Below the pieces are notes generated by a model. The model ran no database searches, was not told where the DNA came from, and saw only the letters and a program-made list of their open reading frames with translations. The translations under genes and the position numbers were made by a program. From NCBI GenBank assembly GCA_019787685.1, contig JAHNUO010000001.1, positions 1 through 64,000 on the forward strand: a DNA stretch of 64,000 bases, written 5' to 3'. This DNA is from Chiua virens. Taxonomy: Eukaryota > Basidiomycota > Agaricomycetes > Boletales > Boletaceae. How positions within the stretch are numbered: the stretch's first letter is position 1; the number at the start of each line of letters is the position of its first letter. Below, in pieces: positions 8,601 to 19,848 of this stretch.

Positions 8601-11099
8601 GGTTTTACTAATTTTCCTTCTGAACCGGAAGCCTCTTTTACTCAATACCATTCACCCAACCCTGATCTATCTCCTCTAACAACTCTTCCTTCATTACCAT
8701 CCTCACATTCCTCTACCCCTTCTAAACCATCTTCTAAATCCTCTTCATCCGTTTCTTTATCTTCTCTACTTAATTCGTCCCCTACATCCCCTTCTCGAAC
8801 CATATTGTCCCCTTCGCAACTGTCTTGTCCTACCCCACCTCCACAGAACCAGATGGCACAACAACCCTTCCAAATGCCTTTACGAGGCACACCCAATGCC
8901 CCTAAATTTGACAGAAAAATGCTGTCCAAGTTACCGTGTTACCTGGAGGACATAGAATTTCTTGGTGATGTGGCTGGTCTCACCCCGACGAACAAGGTAA
9001 AAGCTGCATTATGCTATGTGGCCCTAGATGAAGCTGAGGTCTGGCAAACCCTGCCAGAAACAACAGCCAACCCGATGGATTGGGACGCATTCGTGTCAGC
9101 GGTTAAAAAACTATACCCCAGATGTGAGGGTATGAACCAATATGGTTGCGCAGACCTTGAGTACTTGGCTCAGAAGTGTCACGGCAGGCAGATGCGTAAC
9201 CAGGATGAGCTCGGGAAATATACTCAAGCATTTCATAAGGTCTCTTCCATACTAATTGCTAACCAAAAAATCTCAGACATTGACCATAATGGCCTATACC
9301 TAAACGGGTTCCCACCTGAGCGACAGCAGGAGATCTGTGACCGGTTATGCATCATACTACCAGATCACCACCCTAATGACCCATATTCCATGGATGATTC
9401 CACGAAGGCGGCCACTTTCCTCCTAACAGGTTCTACATTCTGCCTGACATTCACCCCCACACTCAGTCCCCCCCTGTTCACCTCTACATATCAACCGCCA
9501 CGTCAACTGACTCAAATACCCGCACCACCCGCATCAACGTATTGACCAACTGCACTTATTCCTTCATACTCACCAGCTCCTACAGTGAAGGTAGAGACAA
9601 ACCAAACCTCACGTACCTCATCCACTTGCAAGTTCTGTGGTGGACCCAGCCATTATATGTGTTCTTGCCCCATCTGCATCAAATACCTCAATACAGCGAA
9701 GCTCTACATGCCAGATGGCTCTAACATCCCTCAAGTGCCGGGCGGACAATGTTTCAAGGACAGTGTCGACTATGCATGGGCCAATAACCAACTGGTTCAC
9801 CCCCCTGTCGCATCCACGTCATCCAGCAGTACTACCAGGGACTTACCCCCACATATCACGGCAGGCATTCTATCATCCACACATCCGGGAACACCAGTGG
9901 TCCTAGACATTGAACCAGCCGCCTTTGCACTCACGGAAACAGATGAGGAAAGCAAACCTCTATCCATAGTAGCCAACCCAGATTTCCAGCTGTACATTGC
10001 ATAGGCTTGGGCTATGTTCCAGGCAGATAAGGTGACCAAGGACAAGGGTAAACGTGTTTGGTTTGATGGTGTATATATGCCACCTCGGAAACTAAACAAT
10101 CGGTTGGCCACGGTGTCTGAGGAGATCATCTCGCCAGAGTTACAGACCGCCAAAGAAGCTAACCCCCAATCATCATCATCATCTATGCCATTACACTCCC
10201 CACTGGCCTCGTCACCCACACCTGCATCCACAATAGCTGGACCATCCAGTTCTTCCTCTTCTAGTCATGCCAATGACAAAAGTAATCCTCCTTTCTGTGC
10301 AGCACAAACTAACCCCTCGTTTAACCCTACAACACAATATAGGTACTTGTTTCTGCTCGAGGATGACTCAGCTCCACAATGAGTGTTGGACCGAGTCCTG
10401 GATACAAGTATACCCATGCCTGTTAAAGATTTATTCGCGGTCACACCAGAGTTCCAAAAACAATTTCGGGACCTTACTACCACTAAACGAGTCATGACTA
10501 ACCTATCCACTCATGCTGTGCAGGTAAACGAGCTCACGGGTCTCGACCCGTTTGCAATTGAACGTGAATATGGTGACTGGATAAACGGAAACAACAACGG
10601 ACTCATAGTGGCGCATCACAGTCTTCCCCTTCGGTCAATCGAGGCCAAGATAGGAGAATCTGGACAACCCATCCGATGCGTCTTGGACTCTGGGTCCGAG
10701 ATTGTCGCAATGCCCAAACATATCTGGGAGACACTCGGTATCCCAATTTGGTTGGATCACATGATGAATATGTCATCCGCCACCACAAGCGTTGACAAAA
10801 CAGTGGGGGTACTGGAGAACCTATCTGTAGACTTTGGTACAGGCAAAGTGATGCTTCAGGTCCAGATTCTGGCCAGGGCAAACTTTGACCTATTGCTCGG
10901 ACGACCGTTTCATTGCCTCATGAGTGCGACTACTGACAATTACCCGGATGGAGCACAGATGATTATGCTGCATGACCCTAACATGGGGAAGCAATTCTCT
11001 TTGTCTACTCGGGTGTGGACAGAAGGATGCCCCCGTTGCTGAGAAAAGAAACAGTGTAACAGCCATCAGACTGTCATCGAAATGGACTTGGGTTTTTAG
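8601..11099 (+). pseudogene. Family-E gag-protease reading frame (four in-frame stops)
   Basis: One frame runs from the E1 junction to the TAG at 11097-11099, broken by stops near 9543, 10002, 10380 and 11040. The first ATG before the capsid-like core is near 8853. The core spans FDRKMLSKLPCY to about residue KLYPRCEGM. A retroviral zinc knuckle CKFCGGPSHYMCSC (CX2CX4HX4C) lies at about 9627. An aspartic protease with DSGS at 10686 and FDLLLGRPF follows. In the partner copy at 63417-63919 and 62718-63395 the stops at 10002, 10380 and 11040 are sense codons (CAG, CGA, CGA), so they are C-to-T changes. Conversely the partner has a TGA where this copy has CGA. Upstream of 8853 a Ser/Pro-rich frame continues into the LTR junction, indicating a lost 5' end. 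Confidence 0.85.
11090..11096 (+). promoter_or_regulatory. Putative -1 ribosomal frameshift site GGGTTTT before the protease stop
   Basis: In the gag-protease frame the codons are TTG GGT TTT TAG, so the heptamer G GGT TTT fits X XXY YYZ and is followed directly by the stop. The -1 frame then leads towards the reverse-transcriptase region; a homopolymer T run near 11165 has changed length between copies. The same site is at 62721-62727 and, in family C, at 30643 and 58745. Confidence 0.5.
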
Positions 11100-11460
11100 C
11101 TATCGATGATCTGTATACCAATCGGGGAGATTTCAATCTTCTATCTGCATCACATCTGGTTTCATTTTTTTTAAACCATCATTTGTTTCATCTCTCTATT
11201 TCCCAACTTCTTACACACGGCTTCCGCCTCTTTCAATTGGACCAGTCCTGCCTTCGACCGATTACTCATTTTTATCATCCACGTGTACAGACCCTAATCT
11301 GGACGTTCTTTCCACTATCACTTCCGTTTATTCATATAATACCACTTTGCACACGCTGGTTTATAAACCGGTAGCACGTAAAGTTCAGTCAGTAGTTGTT
11401 CCTACCGGTGAGGAGTTTCGTATCATGCGATCTCTGCTGGATGATCCTATCGCCAGACTG

Positions 11461-11711
11461 CATCAGTGGAACAGCCTTCACACTGTTGAAAGTCTGGGCT
11501 TGCCACATGAGCAAATCAATATCTAGTCTCACAAAAACTATCTCAATTGGCTTCATTTGATGGAAATTTTACCTTGTGAAATTTTGAGAAGAAGTTTAGA
11601 GGCAGGACTTTTTTTCAAAAATCTGTCCAGTTCTAGACAGTTGGGAACCTTTCTGTCGGAAACTGTCCAGAGCTGTCCAGCACTGTCCAGATGATGGTCA
11701 GTTTGCTGATG
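11461..11711. mobile_element. 251-bp MITE-like insertion of unknown family in the RT region
   Basis: The partner copy (near 62360) reads straight through GCCAGACTGAAACC, so this block is an insertion. It begins CATCAG and ends CTGATG (short terminal inverted repeat) and is flanked by TG at 11459-11460 and 11712-11713. The interior has several CTGTCCAG repeats (11626-11692) and no coding sequence. Confidence 0.6.
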
Positions 11712-13746
11712 TGAAACCTTTACCTACTCATCCACCCAACTTTATCCCTGGACAACATTTCACACAGGAACGTGCTGATGCTTTAGATCTTGACCTGGCT
11801 AACTGGCTATGGCCAGAAGAAGTCAAATTAATCCGATGGATCGTCTGTGAACACAAAACTGCCTTTGCTTGGATACTGACTGAGCAGGGCTGTCTCCTCA
11901 AACAATATTTCCCCCCTGTCAAAATTCCTACCATACCTCATATGCCTTGGATACTGCGAAACATCCCAGTCCCCCCTGCAATGTGGGCTGACATGATTCA
12001 GATTATCAAGGACTGAGTTGCGTCCGGCGTGTATGAACCCTTGACATCTGCCTATCAATCGCGGTGGTTTTGTGTCCTAAAACAGGATGGTAAATTGCTA
12101 TGACTCGTCCATGACTTGCAGTTGCTGAACACAGTCACAATCTGCAACTCTTCTACCCCACCCCTCGTTGAACACTTTGTGGAATCTTTTGCCAGATACA
12201 GGATGATGGACTTGTTTGCCAGATACGACCAACATCCATTACACCTGGATTCACACGACCTCACCACTTTCAACAGTCTGATGGGTCTGCACCGGCTCAC
12301 TACGGTACCCATGGGGTACACAAATGCAGTACAAATCTATCAGGCCGACATGTCATTTATTTTGCAGGACGAGATACCTCGTTATACCTATCCATTCATA
12401 GATGATCTGCTGGTCAAAACAGTCTCGACCCGCTACCAAAATCTGGATGGCTCCTATGAAACCATCGCAGAAAACCCGGGTATTTGTTGCTTTATCTGGG
12501 AGCACCTCCTTGTAGTCCATTGCATCCTACAATGACTACAAATGTCAGAGTAACGGTATCTGCTAAGAAATTCGTACTTGCAGCACCAGATGCGACCATA
12601 GTTGGACACAAGTGTATGGCTGATGGCCATATCCCTCACAAAAAGAAGGTACAAAAAATCTGCAACTGGCCTGAGTGTCAGAACCTCACACAAGTACGTG
12701 GATTCTTAGGCGTGTGCAGTGTTCTTTGAATTTTCATCAAAAATTTTGCTATGCTTGCTTGACCGTTGGTCAACTTGACCCAAAAGAGCATCTCATTCGA
12801 ATGGGGAGAACCCCAACAAATTGCTATGCTGCGACTCAAGGATGCAATCTGTCACTCCCCTGCTCTTCGTCGCCTGGATTACGAATCTGGGAATGAGGTT
12901 ATCCTTGCAGTGGATACGTCGTACATCGCGGTTGGCTATATCTTATCGCAGGAAGGAGATGACAGCAAGAGGTACCTGAACTGCTTCGGTTCAATTAGTC
13001 TCACAGAGGTCGAGAGCCGCTACTCTCAGACCAAACTGGAGCTGTACGGATTGTTCTGTGCTTTGCAAGCAGTCTGGATATTCGTGTTCGGTGTTGCCAA
13101 TTTCACAGTGGAAGTTGACGCGAAATACGTTAAGGGTATGATCAATAACCCGGACCTCCAGCCCAACACAACCATTAATAGGTGGATCGTGGGCATTTTG
13201 TTATTCAATTTTCACCTTGTTCACGTCCCTGCTACCCGACATAGACTCTCTTGTCATCCACCATCTGAGAATGACCCTCCCAAACAGGATGATTTCGAGG
13301 ATTGGTTGGACCAAGCATATTCCTTCTCTATGGCATTGTTAAACGACTGGTTGTCACCACTGGGTCAGTTTGCTCACATTAACAGACATTCCATCACACA
13401 TTCCTTCCAGTCCATATCCATATTCGTTTCTCCTACGGCAGAACTGGCAGAACCAGAACTGGTTATCCCCCGTTCCCCCAAAGCTCTGGCAAAAGAAGCA
13501 CGCATTGATCAGATTCGCCTATTCCTCGACGACTGGGTCCATCCTCCGGATTTGACAGATCACAACTTCATCTCCTTCGTTAATTCCGCGACCCGGTTCT
13601 TCCTTCTAAATGGATCTCTCTATTGTCGAGAACCACATGACCGACACCAGTTAGTCATGCCAAGAGAACGCCGTTACGGACTCATTAAGGAGGCGCATGA
13701 TGACCTTGGACACAAAGGCGTCTTCTCGGTTCAGACACAGTTACTG

Positions 13747-14302
13747 TGTCATATACCACTCCATTCTCCGTTCCTCTGGATATAACTCTGTTTCTCTTAG
13801 ATGATAACTCTGGGTCGATCTCCCTCAGGACGCAACTCCGTGATCCTGGACCTCCGTTACATATATATGTTTCCTCTTTTATTTTAGTACATAACCTGTG
13901 TCTCACTTACGAGCACAGCTCCGGCTTTCTCAGTACCCGACTTACCTCTGGCTATGTAGTTTCCCAATCTTCCGTCTTACTCAGTTCTTACCAACTCCGT
14001 TACTAATCTCCATTCTACTCTGAGTATATAAACTGTAGTACCCTGACTGTGTACCCTCAGTCTGAATATTAGTTTTATTTGTACAACTCACTCCGAACAC
14101 TCCGTAAGACCTTGATGGTCTTTACTCTGCTCGACTCCACTTTACGTGTTGAGTCATATATCTACCTCCGTTCTCTGCATGTCTGAAATATCGGGACAGA
14201 CTGTGACAAGGGCGCACCACATACGGTGAAGCCAAGTCCTGTCCAACGCTACAACTCCGGAGATCCGGAGTTGGCTACCTCTGAGTTGCATGGTCTCTAA
14301 CA
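13747..14302 (+). repeat. Solo family-B LTR in the integrase gene
   Basis: 556 bp, TGTCATATACC to GGTCTCTAACA, flanked by perfect TACTG duplications (13742-13746 and 14303-14307). Removing it and one TACTG restores the frame TQLLLHFWWPLL seen in the partner copy near 52650. The interior has many CCG-to-CTG differences from the copies at 17251 and 38466, indicating greater age. Confidence 0.95.
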
Positions 14303-15294
14303 TACTGCTACATTTCTGGTGGCCCCTGCTCATCGATGACGTCAAATGGTATACCTGTACCTGCCATGAGTGTCAAATTCGACAGACGCAGAAGTTTCAT
14401 ATCCCTCCTACCATACCAGTTATGGGCAGGCTATTTCACAAAGTCCACATCAACACGATGGTAATGCCTTGATCAGGCGGATACCGGTATATTGTTCAGG
14501 CCCGATGCAGTCTTACTGCATATCCTGAATAGCACATGTTGCGATCCGAGAATGTGTCCTCCATTGCATATTGTATTTTCGAAGATATCCTATGCTGTTG
14601 GGGAGCCGTCTCTGAGCTCATTATGGACAACAGTCCAGCATTTGTACAGGCACTTGACAACTTGGCTACCTGATACGGTATCCACCATATCCGGATTTCC
14701 CCTTACAACTCTCAGGCGAATGGCATTGTTGAACGGTGTCATCTCGATGTCCGGGAGGCCATCGTCAAAAGTACCCTGGGAGGGGAAGTTCGCTGGCCGA
14801 CGATCGCTCACTCCGTTTTCTGGGCCAAACGCGTCACTATACTCAAAGCAACTGGTCTTTCGCCGTACTTTATGGTACATGGTGTCGAGCCGCTTTTTCT
14901 GTTCGATTTATCAGAGGCAACATTTCTCGTTCCCGTTCCTAATGCTGACCCGGTTTCTAGCGAAAGCTTGATAGCTTGGAGAGCTCGTCAGCTCCAAAAG
15001 CGTCAAAGAGATATTGATTCTATCCGAGAACGCGTCTTGGCATCATGGTTTGCGTCCCTTAAAGATTTTGAGGCACAATTCAAGAACCGGATACGGACGA
15101 AAGAGTTTAGTTCGGGTGACCTCATCTTGGTTCGAAATACATGGATTGAGAAGGAGCTGAACTGGAAAATGAAGCCACACTACCTTGGTCCAATGGTGGT
15201 CCTTCGCAGGACTACTGGAGGATCGTATCTGCTAGCCGAGTTGGACAGCGCCATTTCGAAACTGAGGTATGTGGTGTTTCGCTTGCTACCTTAA

Positions 15295-15760
15295 CTGCAC
15301 TCACTCACATCCTCCGCTTTCTCACTCAGTCAGACCAAAAAGATCAAAAAAACAAAAAAAGTAAACAAAGAAAAACCAGAAAAACAGAAAAACAGACATC
15401 TATCCATTTCCCCTCCTGCCCCAACAAACTAATACCTAGATTTTCATCTTCGAATGTGTGATGGGGCACACACATGTTTTGACCCGGTGATAGTTTTACC
15501 AATCTGCTTTTGACCAATATAGATGATAAAGGCTACAAAAGTAGGCAAAGACACAATAGATGACTGAAGAAAACAAGACAGGCAGAACCCCACGCTCAGG
15601 TGTCATTCATTCAGATCTCTTTTCATTCATATTCTTTCGTTACCCTTCTAATCCTTGTTTTCGTACTTAGGGATCTCACTTGGACATGGACACAGACACA
15701 GATATGGATACAGATATCGACTATATGCTATCATACAAGTAGGGACGGGCTGGAAACGAC
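15295..15760. other. Tract between pol and the antisense gene (convergent 3' ends)
   Basis: It holds the 3' ends of pol (plus) and of the antisense gene (minus). An A-rich purine tract lies at 15336-15400. No other coding sequence was seen. The homologous tract at 51208-51673 is almost the same length and sequence, so it is an integral part of the element. Confidence 0.6.
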
Positions 15761-16392
15761 TCAAGACATTCCAAACACCAGCTTTACCCTATCCAGTTCT
15801 CCCTGCTGCAAAGCGACATATGATTCCATGGCCGAAGCATGGGCCTGGAGCTCCTTGAAGAAGGACCTGGTCAACAGGAACTTCGCCTCCAGAGAGAGAA
15901 TAGCACATCGGATATTGTCCGCCCCATCGTAAGGCTCAGACAGCGAGCCAGGCTTAGACTTCTTCTTGGGCGACTCTACTTCTTCCCCCACATCTTGAAA
16001 AGGGAGTGGAGACATGGGCTTGGACTCGTAAAAGAGCGGCTCAGGCGCATCTGGTGTCGGAGGAGACGCAGGTGAAGGATTGACCACGGCCTTGCAAGCC
16101 GGGATGGTAACCATGATAACGGGTAACACTATGAAAAAGATTAGCCGAGTTGATGTGATCTGAGGAGAGAGGTCCTGCCCGCAGCCTTGGCATTCGGATC
16201 TGCTGGTTTCCACTTCTCAACCGACGGCCCACTCTTAGTGCCCCAACCACTTGACTTGTTGCACTGGGCCTTGGCTTTGAAGCAAGGATCACAAGTGCAA
16301 CCCAGAATCCCCGCGCACAACTTACTAGTCTGAGCACACATCTCGCATGCCAGGTTGTGAACCATACAATCTGGAATTTTAAGCAGACCCTC

Positions 16393-17084
16393 TGTTACAA
16401 TTTCTTTCTTTTGTCTAACTTGTACTACTTCACTTCACTCGATACCCAGGTATCCTCGTATGTTCATCCGTACTCGTTCTCTTTTACTCTTGTAACTCCG
16501 CACCGGCATCACCCGGATGCTTACGTTCTTCTTTTCTTGTCATCACCCAATGGCTTCGCATTTGTCATTTCATCTTCGTCATCGTCCGTTGCCTTCGCAT
16601 CGTACGATTCCCTTTTTGATTTACTGCGCACTCCTTTTGGCCCTGTGGCCCTTCTGCTCTTCTGGCCTTCCCCTTTTAGTTACTTGGTCCATGTGCAGTT
16701 CTCGTAGTATAAATACCTCGCAGCGATACTCCTGTACTCCAGTCTTGATCTCCACAATCTAGCTGAGTATCACTGCTCCACTTGGACCCTTCCTTGTGAC
16801 CACTCGACCAGGGACTTCTCTCGTCGTCCCTTGACCTAACATTCGGACTCATTGCAGTCAACCCTCGATCCTCGACCATCCCTCAGGTATAGATTCCCAA
16901 AAGGACAACTCTCAGCAACGCCTGAGTTTTCACTTGTCTCTCTGGTAGCAATCCGCTGACCAGAAACCCTCGTTCAACTCTTCAGCGCACCACATATCAA
17001 GTGGTGGTTGTTTGAGTTATCGCAGCCACTTGGTACTTGGCGCTTTTGCGGCTATGCTAGGTCCTACCCGGAGCTATCGTAACA
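16393..17084 (+). repeat. Solo family-C LTR
   Basis: 692 bp, TGTTACAATTTC to CTATCGTAACA, with perfect CCCTC duplications at 16388-16392 and 17085-17089. A TATA-like TATAAATA lies near 16709. It splits the cysteine exon of the locus-2 antisense gene. Confidence 0.95.
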
Positions 17085-17250
17085 CCCTCGACTACCACCT
17101 CCTCCTCCTCGTCACATGGGCTCTCATCCATAGCAGCCTTATGAGTGGACCACTGGAAAGAACTGTTAACAGAGTGAAATATCTGAGGTAACAGTGGTCT
17201 CACCTTGTGCTTCCTGCCAGCCTTGACCTTGACGGTCTTGCCTGTCCCCA

Positions 17251-17804
17251 TGTCATATACCGCTCCGTTCTCCGTTCCTCCGGATACAACTCCGTATCTC
17301 TTAGACCATAACTCCGGGTCGATCTCCCTCAGGACGCAACTCCGCAACCCCGGACCTCCGTTACGTATATATGTTTCCTCTTTTATATTAGTACATAACC
17401 TGTGTCTCGCTTATGAGCACAGCTCCGGCTTTCTCAGTACCCGACTTACCTCCGGCTATGTAGTTTCCCGATCTTCCGTCTTACTCAGTTCTTACCAACT
17501 CCGTTACTAATCTCCATTCCACTCCGAGTATATAAACTGTAGTACCCCGACTGTGTACCCTTAGTCTGAATATTAGTTTATTGTACGACTCACTCCGAAC
17601 ACTCCGTAAGACCTTGACGGTCTTTACTCCGCTCGACTCCACTTTATGTGTTGAGTCATATATCTACCTCCGTTCTCCGCACGTCCGAAATATAGGGACA
17701 GACTGTGACAAGGGCGCACCACATACGGTGAAGCCAAGTCCCGTCCGACGTTACAACTCCGGAGATCCGGAGTTGGCTACCTCCGAGTCGCACGGTCTCT
17801 AACA
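17251..17804 (+). repeat. 5' LTR of the family-B element
   Basis: 554 bp. TATATAAA at 17529-17536 and, 34 nt after its start, AGTCTGAATAT (17563-17573). The latter is the exact complement of the sequence just inside the element. Confidence 0.93.
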
Positions 17805-17806
17805 GT

Positions 17807-17817
17807 ATATTCAGACT
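17807..17817 (+). promoter_or_regulatory. Self-complementary primer-binding site of family B
   Basis: ATATTCAGACT begins two nucleotides after the LTR. It is an 11-nt perfect complement of AGTCTGAATAT at 17563-17573, which lies where transcription should start relative to the TATA box. This is the arrangement of self-priming elements such as Tf1, rather than a tRNA-primed site. Confidence 0.6.
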
Positions 17818-17846
17818 GCTTCTTGTCATCAGTCACCTCACGACCT

Positions 17847-19034
17847 ATGTCCTCTCACACCCGCCCTCAGACCAGTACTACTGGTATCTCTACCTTGAAC
17901 CTATCTGACACTACCCGCATCCAATCCCTCAGAAACCTCCTCAGTCGCCGACGAACTCCTGAAGTCATCGAAGATTTCCGAGGTTTCTCCACTCGACTTA
18001 TCGCATCCTCCGCCTCTCGAGCACCCGTATTCCTGGGTGCACGAACTCCGTCTTCCCATAATCAATCTCCGAGTATTCCGGGCTCCTCCAGGGGACATCC
18101 CTCTGATGAGCCCAACTCTGGAGATGACTTCTCTGACCCCGAAACCGAACTTGCCTCTGATGATACCTATGGGCGATTGACAAATGCAATACAAAGTCTC
18201 ACTCGCGCCTCTCGTCACCCCTCCTCTAGCTCCTCCCCTCGCACTAAAGTCAGAGAACCTGATCAGTTTGATGGGACAAGCCCCCGCAAACTCCGAGTCT
18301 TTCTCATTCAATGCAAGTTGAACTTCCAGGACCGTCCCAAGGCTTTCCGCTCAGACCGTGCCAAAGTCACATTTGCACTGTCTTATCTGAAAGGAATTGC
18401 CCTTGAATGGTTTGAACCCGACCTCCTCGAATCTGACCCCTCCGTCTCCCGTCCCCTCTGGAAAGATCACTACACCGACTTTGTTCTGGAACTCCAGACG
18501 AACTTTGGTCCGCACGATCCGGTCGGAGACGCGGAGTACGAACTCCGAGATCTGTCCATGAGTGATGGACAAAGGATCAACAAATATGTAGTTGAGTTTA
18601 ACCGCTTAGCTGCTCAAGTCCGTGGTTATGGAGAAGGTGCTCTCCGTACCCATTTCTACAATGGTCTGCCAAACCGCATCAAAGACGAAATCTCTCGCGT
18701 AGGCAAACCCCCAAGGCTCTCTGAAATGCGTTACATGGCGCAAGCTATCGATGCTCGCCATTGGGAGCGCAACTCCGAGATTAATCGCGCCTCCGCGCAA
18801 TCCTCCAGAAACTCCGCATCCGCATCACCTCCTATCTCCGAATCCGACCAAGAATATGACTCCGACGACTCCGTCGAGTCTACCTCCGCACCCCAAGAAC
18901 CTGAATCACCACTCGGTGAAGACGGTAAACTCACCTCCGTCGAACGTCAGAGACGTTTCGACCTCTTCTTATGTATGTTCTGTGGCCTCCCAGGACATTG
19001 TACGACTCACTCCGAACACTCCGTAAGACCTTGA
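17847..19034 (+). CDS. Gag of the family-B Ty3 element (C-terminally replaced)
   Basis: The first ATG is at 17847 and the frame is open from 17823. The N-terminus is Ser/Thr/Pro-rich and disordered. A Ty3-type Gag capsid domain (about residues 130-300) contains FDGTSPRKLRVFLIQCKLNF, ALSYLKGIALEWFEP and YVVEFNRLAAQVRG. An acidic linker leads to the beginning of a zinc knuckle, CMFCGLPGHC. There the frame crosses the deletion junction into LTR sequence and ends THSEHSVRP, so the knuckle's last residues are novel. The protein could still form particles. Whether such a derivative is mobilised by full-length B elements cannot be seen here. Confidence 0.8.
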   Translation: MSSHTRPQTSTTGISTLNLSDTTRIQSLRNLLSRRRTPEVIEDFRGFSTRLIASSASRAPVFLGARTPSSHNQSPSIPGSSRGHPSDEPNSGDDFSDPETELASDDTYGRLTNAIQSLTRASRHPSSSSSPRTKVREPDQFDGTSPRKLRVFLIQCKLNFQDRPKAFRSDRAKVTFALSYLKGIALEWFEPDLLESDPSVSRPLWKDHYTDFVLELQTNFGPHDPVGDAEYELRDLSMSDGQRINKYVVEFNRLAAQVRGYGEGALRTHFYNGLPNRIKDEISRVGKPPRLSEMRYMAQAIDARHWERNSEINRASAQSSRNSASASPPISESDQEYDSDDSVESTSAPQEPESPLGEDGKLTSVERQRRFDLFLCMFCGLPGHCTTHSEHSVRP

Positions 19035-19221
19035 CGGTCTTTACTCCGCTCGACTCCACTTTATGTGTTGAGTCATATATCTACCTCCGTTCTCCGCACG
19101 TCCGAAATATAGGGACAGACTGTGACAAGGGCGCACCACATACGGTGAAGCCAAGTCCCGTCCGACGTTACAACTCCGGAGATCCGGAGTTGGCTACCTC
19201 CGAGTCGCACGGTCTCTAACA
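18997..19221 (+). repeat. Truncated 3' LTR of the family-B element
   Basis: Corresponds base for base to 17580-17804. The junction with gag shares the short sequence ATTGTACGAC-like microhomology, suggesting template switching or end joining at a short match. Confidence 0.88.
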
Positions 19222-19804
19222 CCCCATGACCGAATCACCCAGAAGCGAAGCAGATCTGAATGACCCAGACCCCATTGCCTTGCCTGAGATGGCTTGTTGT
19301 CTCTGAGCGTCCGCGTGTTGAGCTACTTCCCCCTGCCATCTATGAAAAAATGTGGTTGCTTCACACATTGTCTTCACCGTCTCGTCGCTGAGGCGGCAGG
19401 AAACGCCGTGCGATTTAGCCTGGCTAAGAGCGGTATTCAGATGCTCCTACAAATTCAGTTAATACCCGATCAACCCTAAGAAATTCGCGAAGTACCAAAG
19501 CCCATTGCCACTCCTGGCACCATCCCTCCTGTTCTTCTTGCAGCTCCTCCTTATCATCTGGCACTGCCAGCACCACAGCCGCAATCTGATCCTTTCCTTG
19601 TGTGAGGTCCTTCTCGACCTTGACAGTCGTCTCATTGACGGGAGAGTCTGCAAATGCAAGGATGGAGTCAAGGGACGTAAGAGACATGGTGATGAGTAGC
19701 AAATCAGGAGGAGAGGAAACTTGTCGAAAGAGCGGACGGCCAACGCAAGGCTTTAATGCATGGCTGATCCCAGTCACCGGTTCAAGGTCAGCGTTTGCAG
19801 GTGT

Positions 19805-19830
19805 CACGTGACTGACTGAGGACAGTCAGT
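19805..19830. promoter_or_regulatory. CACGTG plus perfect hairpin upstream of the antisense gene (locus 2)
   Basis: CACGTG (19805-19810) adjoins ACTGACTGAGGACAGTCAGT (19811-19830), an 8-bp perfect inverted repeat around AGGA. It lies about 120 bp upstream of the antisense start at 19687 and 18 bp before the LTR start at 19849. It is conserved in all three loci. Confidence 0.55.
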
Positions 19831-19848
19831 ATTCAAGTCCTTGTCGGG

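Larger units (their letters stand above)
11100..15294 (+). pseudogene. Family-E pol: reverse transcriptase, RNase H, integrase (decayed)
   Basis: Domains in order: an RT entry region ending KVQSVVVPTGEEF (near 11410), interrupted by the insert at 11461-11711. RT fingers and palm follow, with the catalytic box PFIDDLLV (FIDD at 12395-12406, in place of YxDD). RNase H has AVDTSYIAVGYILSQ near 12907 and ESRYSQTKLELYGLF near 13012. The integrase zinc domain (HDDLGHKG then CHEC) is split by a solo B LTR at 13747-14302. The integrase core has MDNSPAFVQAL near 14622 (normally TDN) and QANGIVERCH near 14712. A C-terminal GPY/F-like module contains YLGPMVVLRRTTGGSYLLA and ends near 15294. There is no chromodomain. 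Several stops and frameshifts make it non-functional; the last 140 codons are open. Confidence 0.85.
17251..19221 (+). mobile_element. Gag-only deletion derivative of a family-B Ty3 retrotransposon
   Basis: Complete 5' LTR (17251-17804), gag, then only the last 225 bp of the 3' LTR (18997-19221), with perfect CCCCA duplications (17246-17250 and 19222-19226). Protease, RT, RNase H, integrase and the 3' U3 are absent. The 225-bp LTR segment looks identical to the corresponding part of the 5' LTR, so the insertion is recent. It splits the locus-2 antisense gene. Confidence 0.9.
15761..19687 (-). pseudogene. Antisense Zn2Cys6-type gene of family E, locus 2 (split by two insertions)
   Basis: Same gene as 49954-51207. 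It starts with MSLTSLDSILAFADSPV at 19687 and ends ELDRVKLVFGMS at 15761. The cysteine exon reads CEMCAQTSKLC, seven residues, CDPC, six residues, then C, i.e. CX2CX6CX7CX2CX6C, the GAL4-type binuclear zinc cluster spacing with all six cysteines. It is broken by a B element at 17251-19221, a solo C LTR at 16393-17084, and a changed splice acceptor (near 16113, TGG where the intact copy has CAG). The last exon keeps the basic patch ESPKKKSK and the coiled coil. Confidence 0.8.

Noticed and set aside
16357..16762. Plus-strand frames as membrane proteins
   Set aside because: They are translations of the family-C LTR U3 and recur in every C LTR copy.
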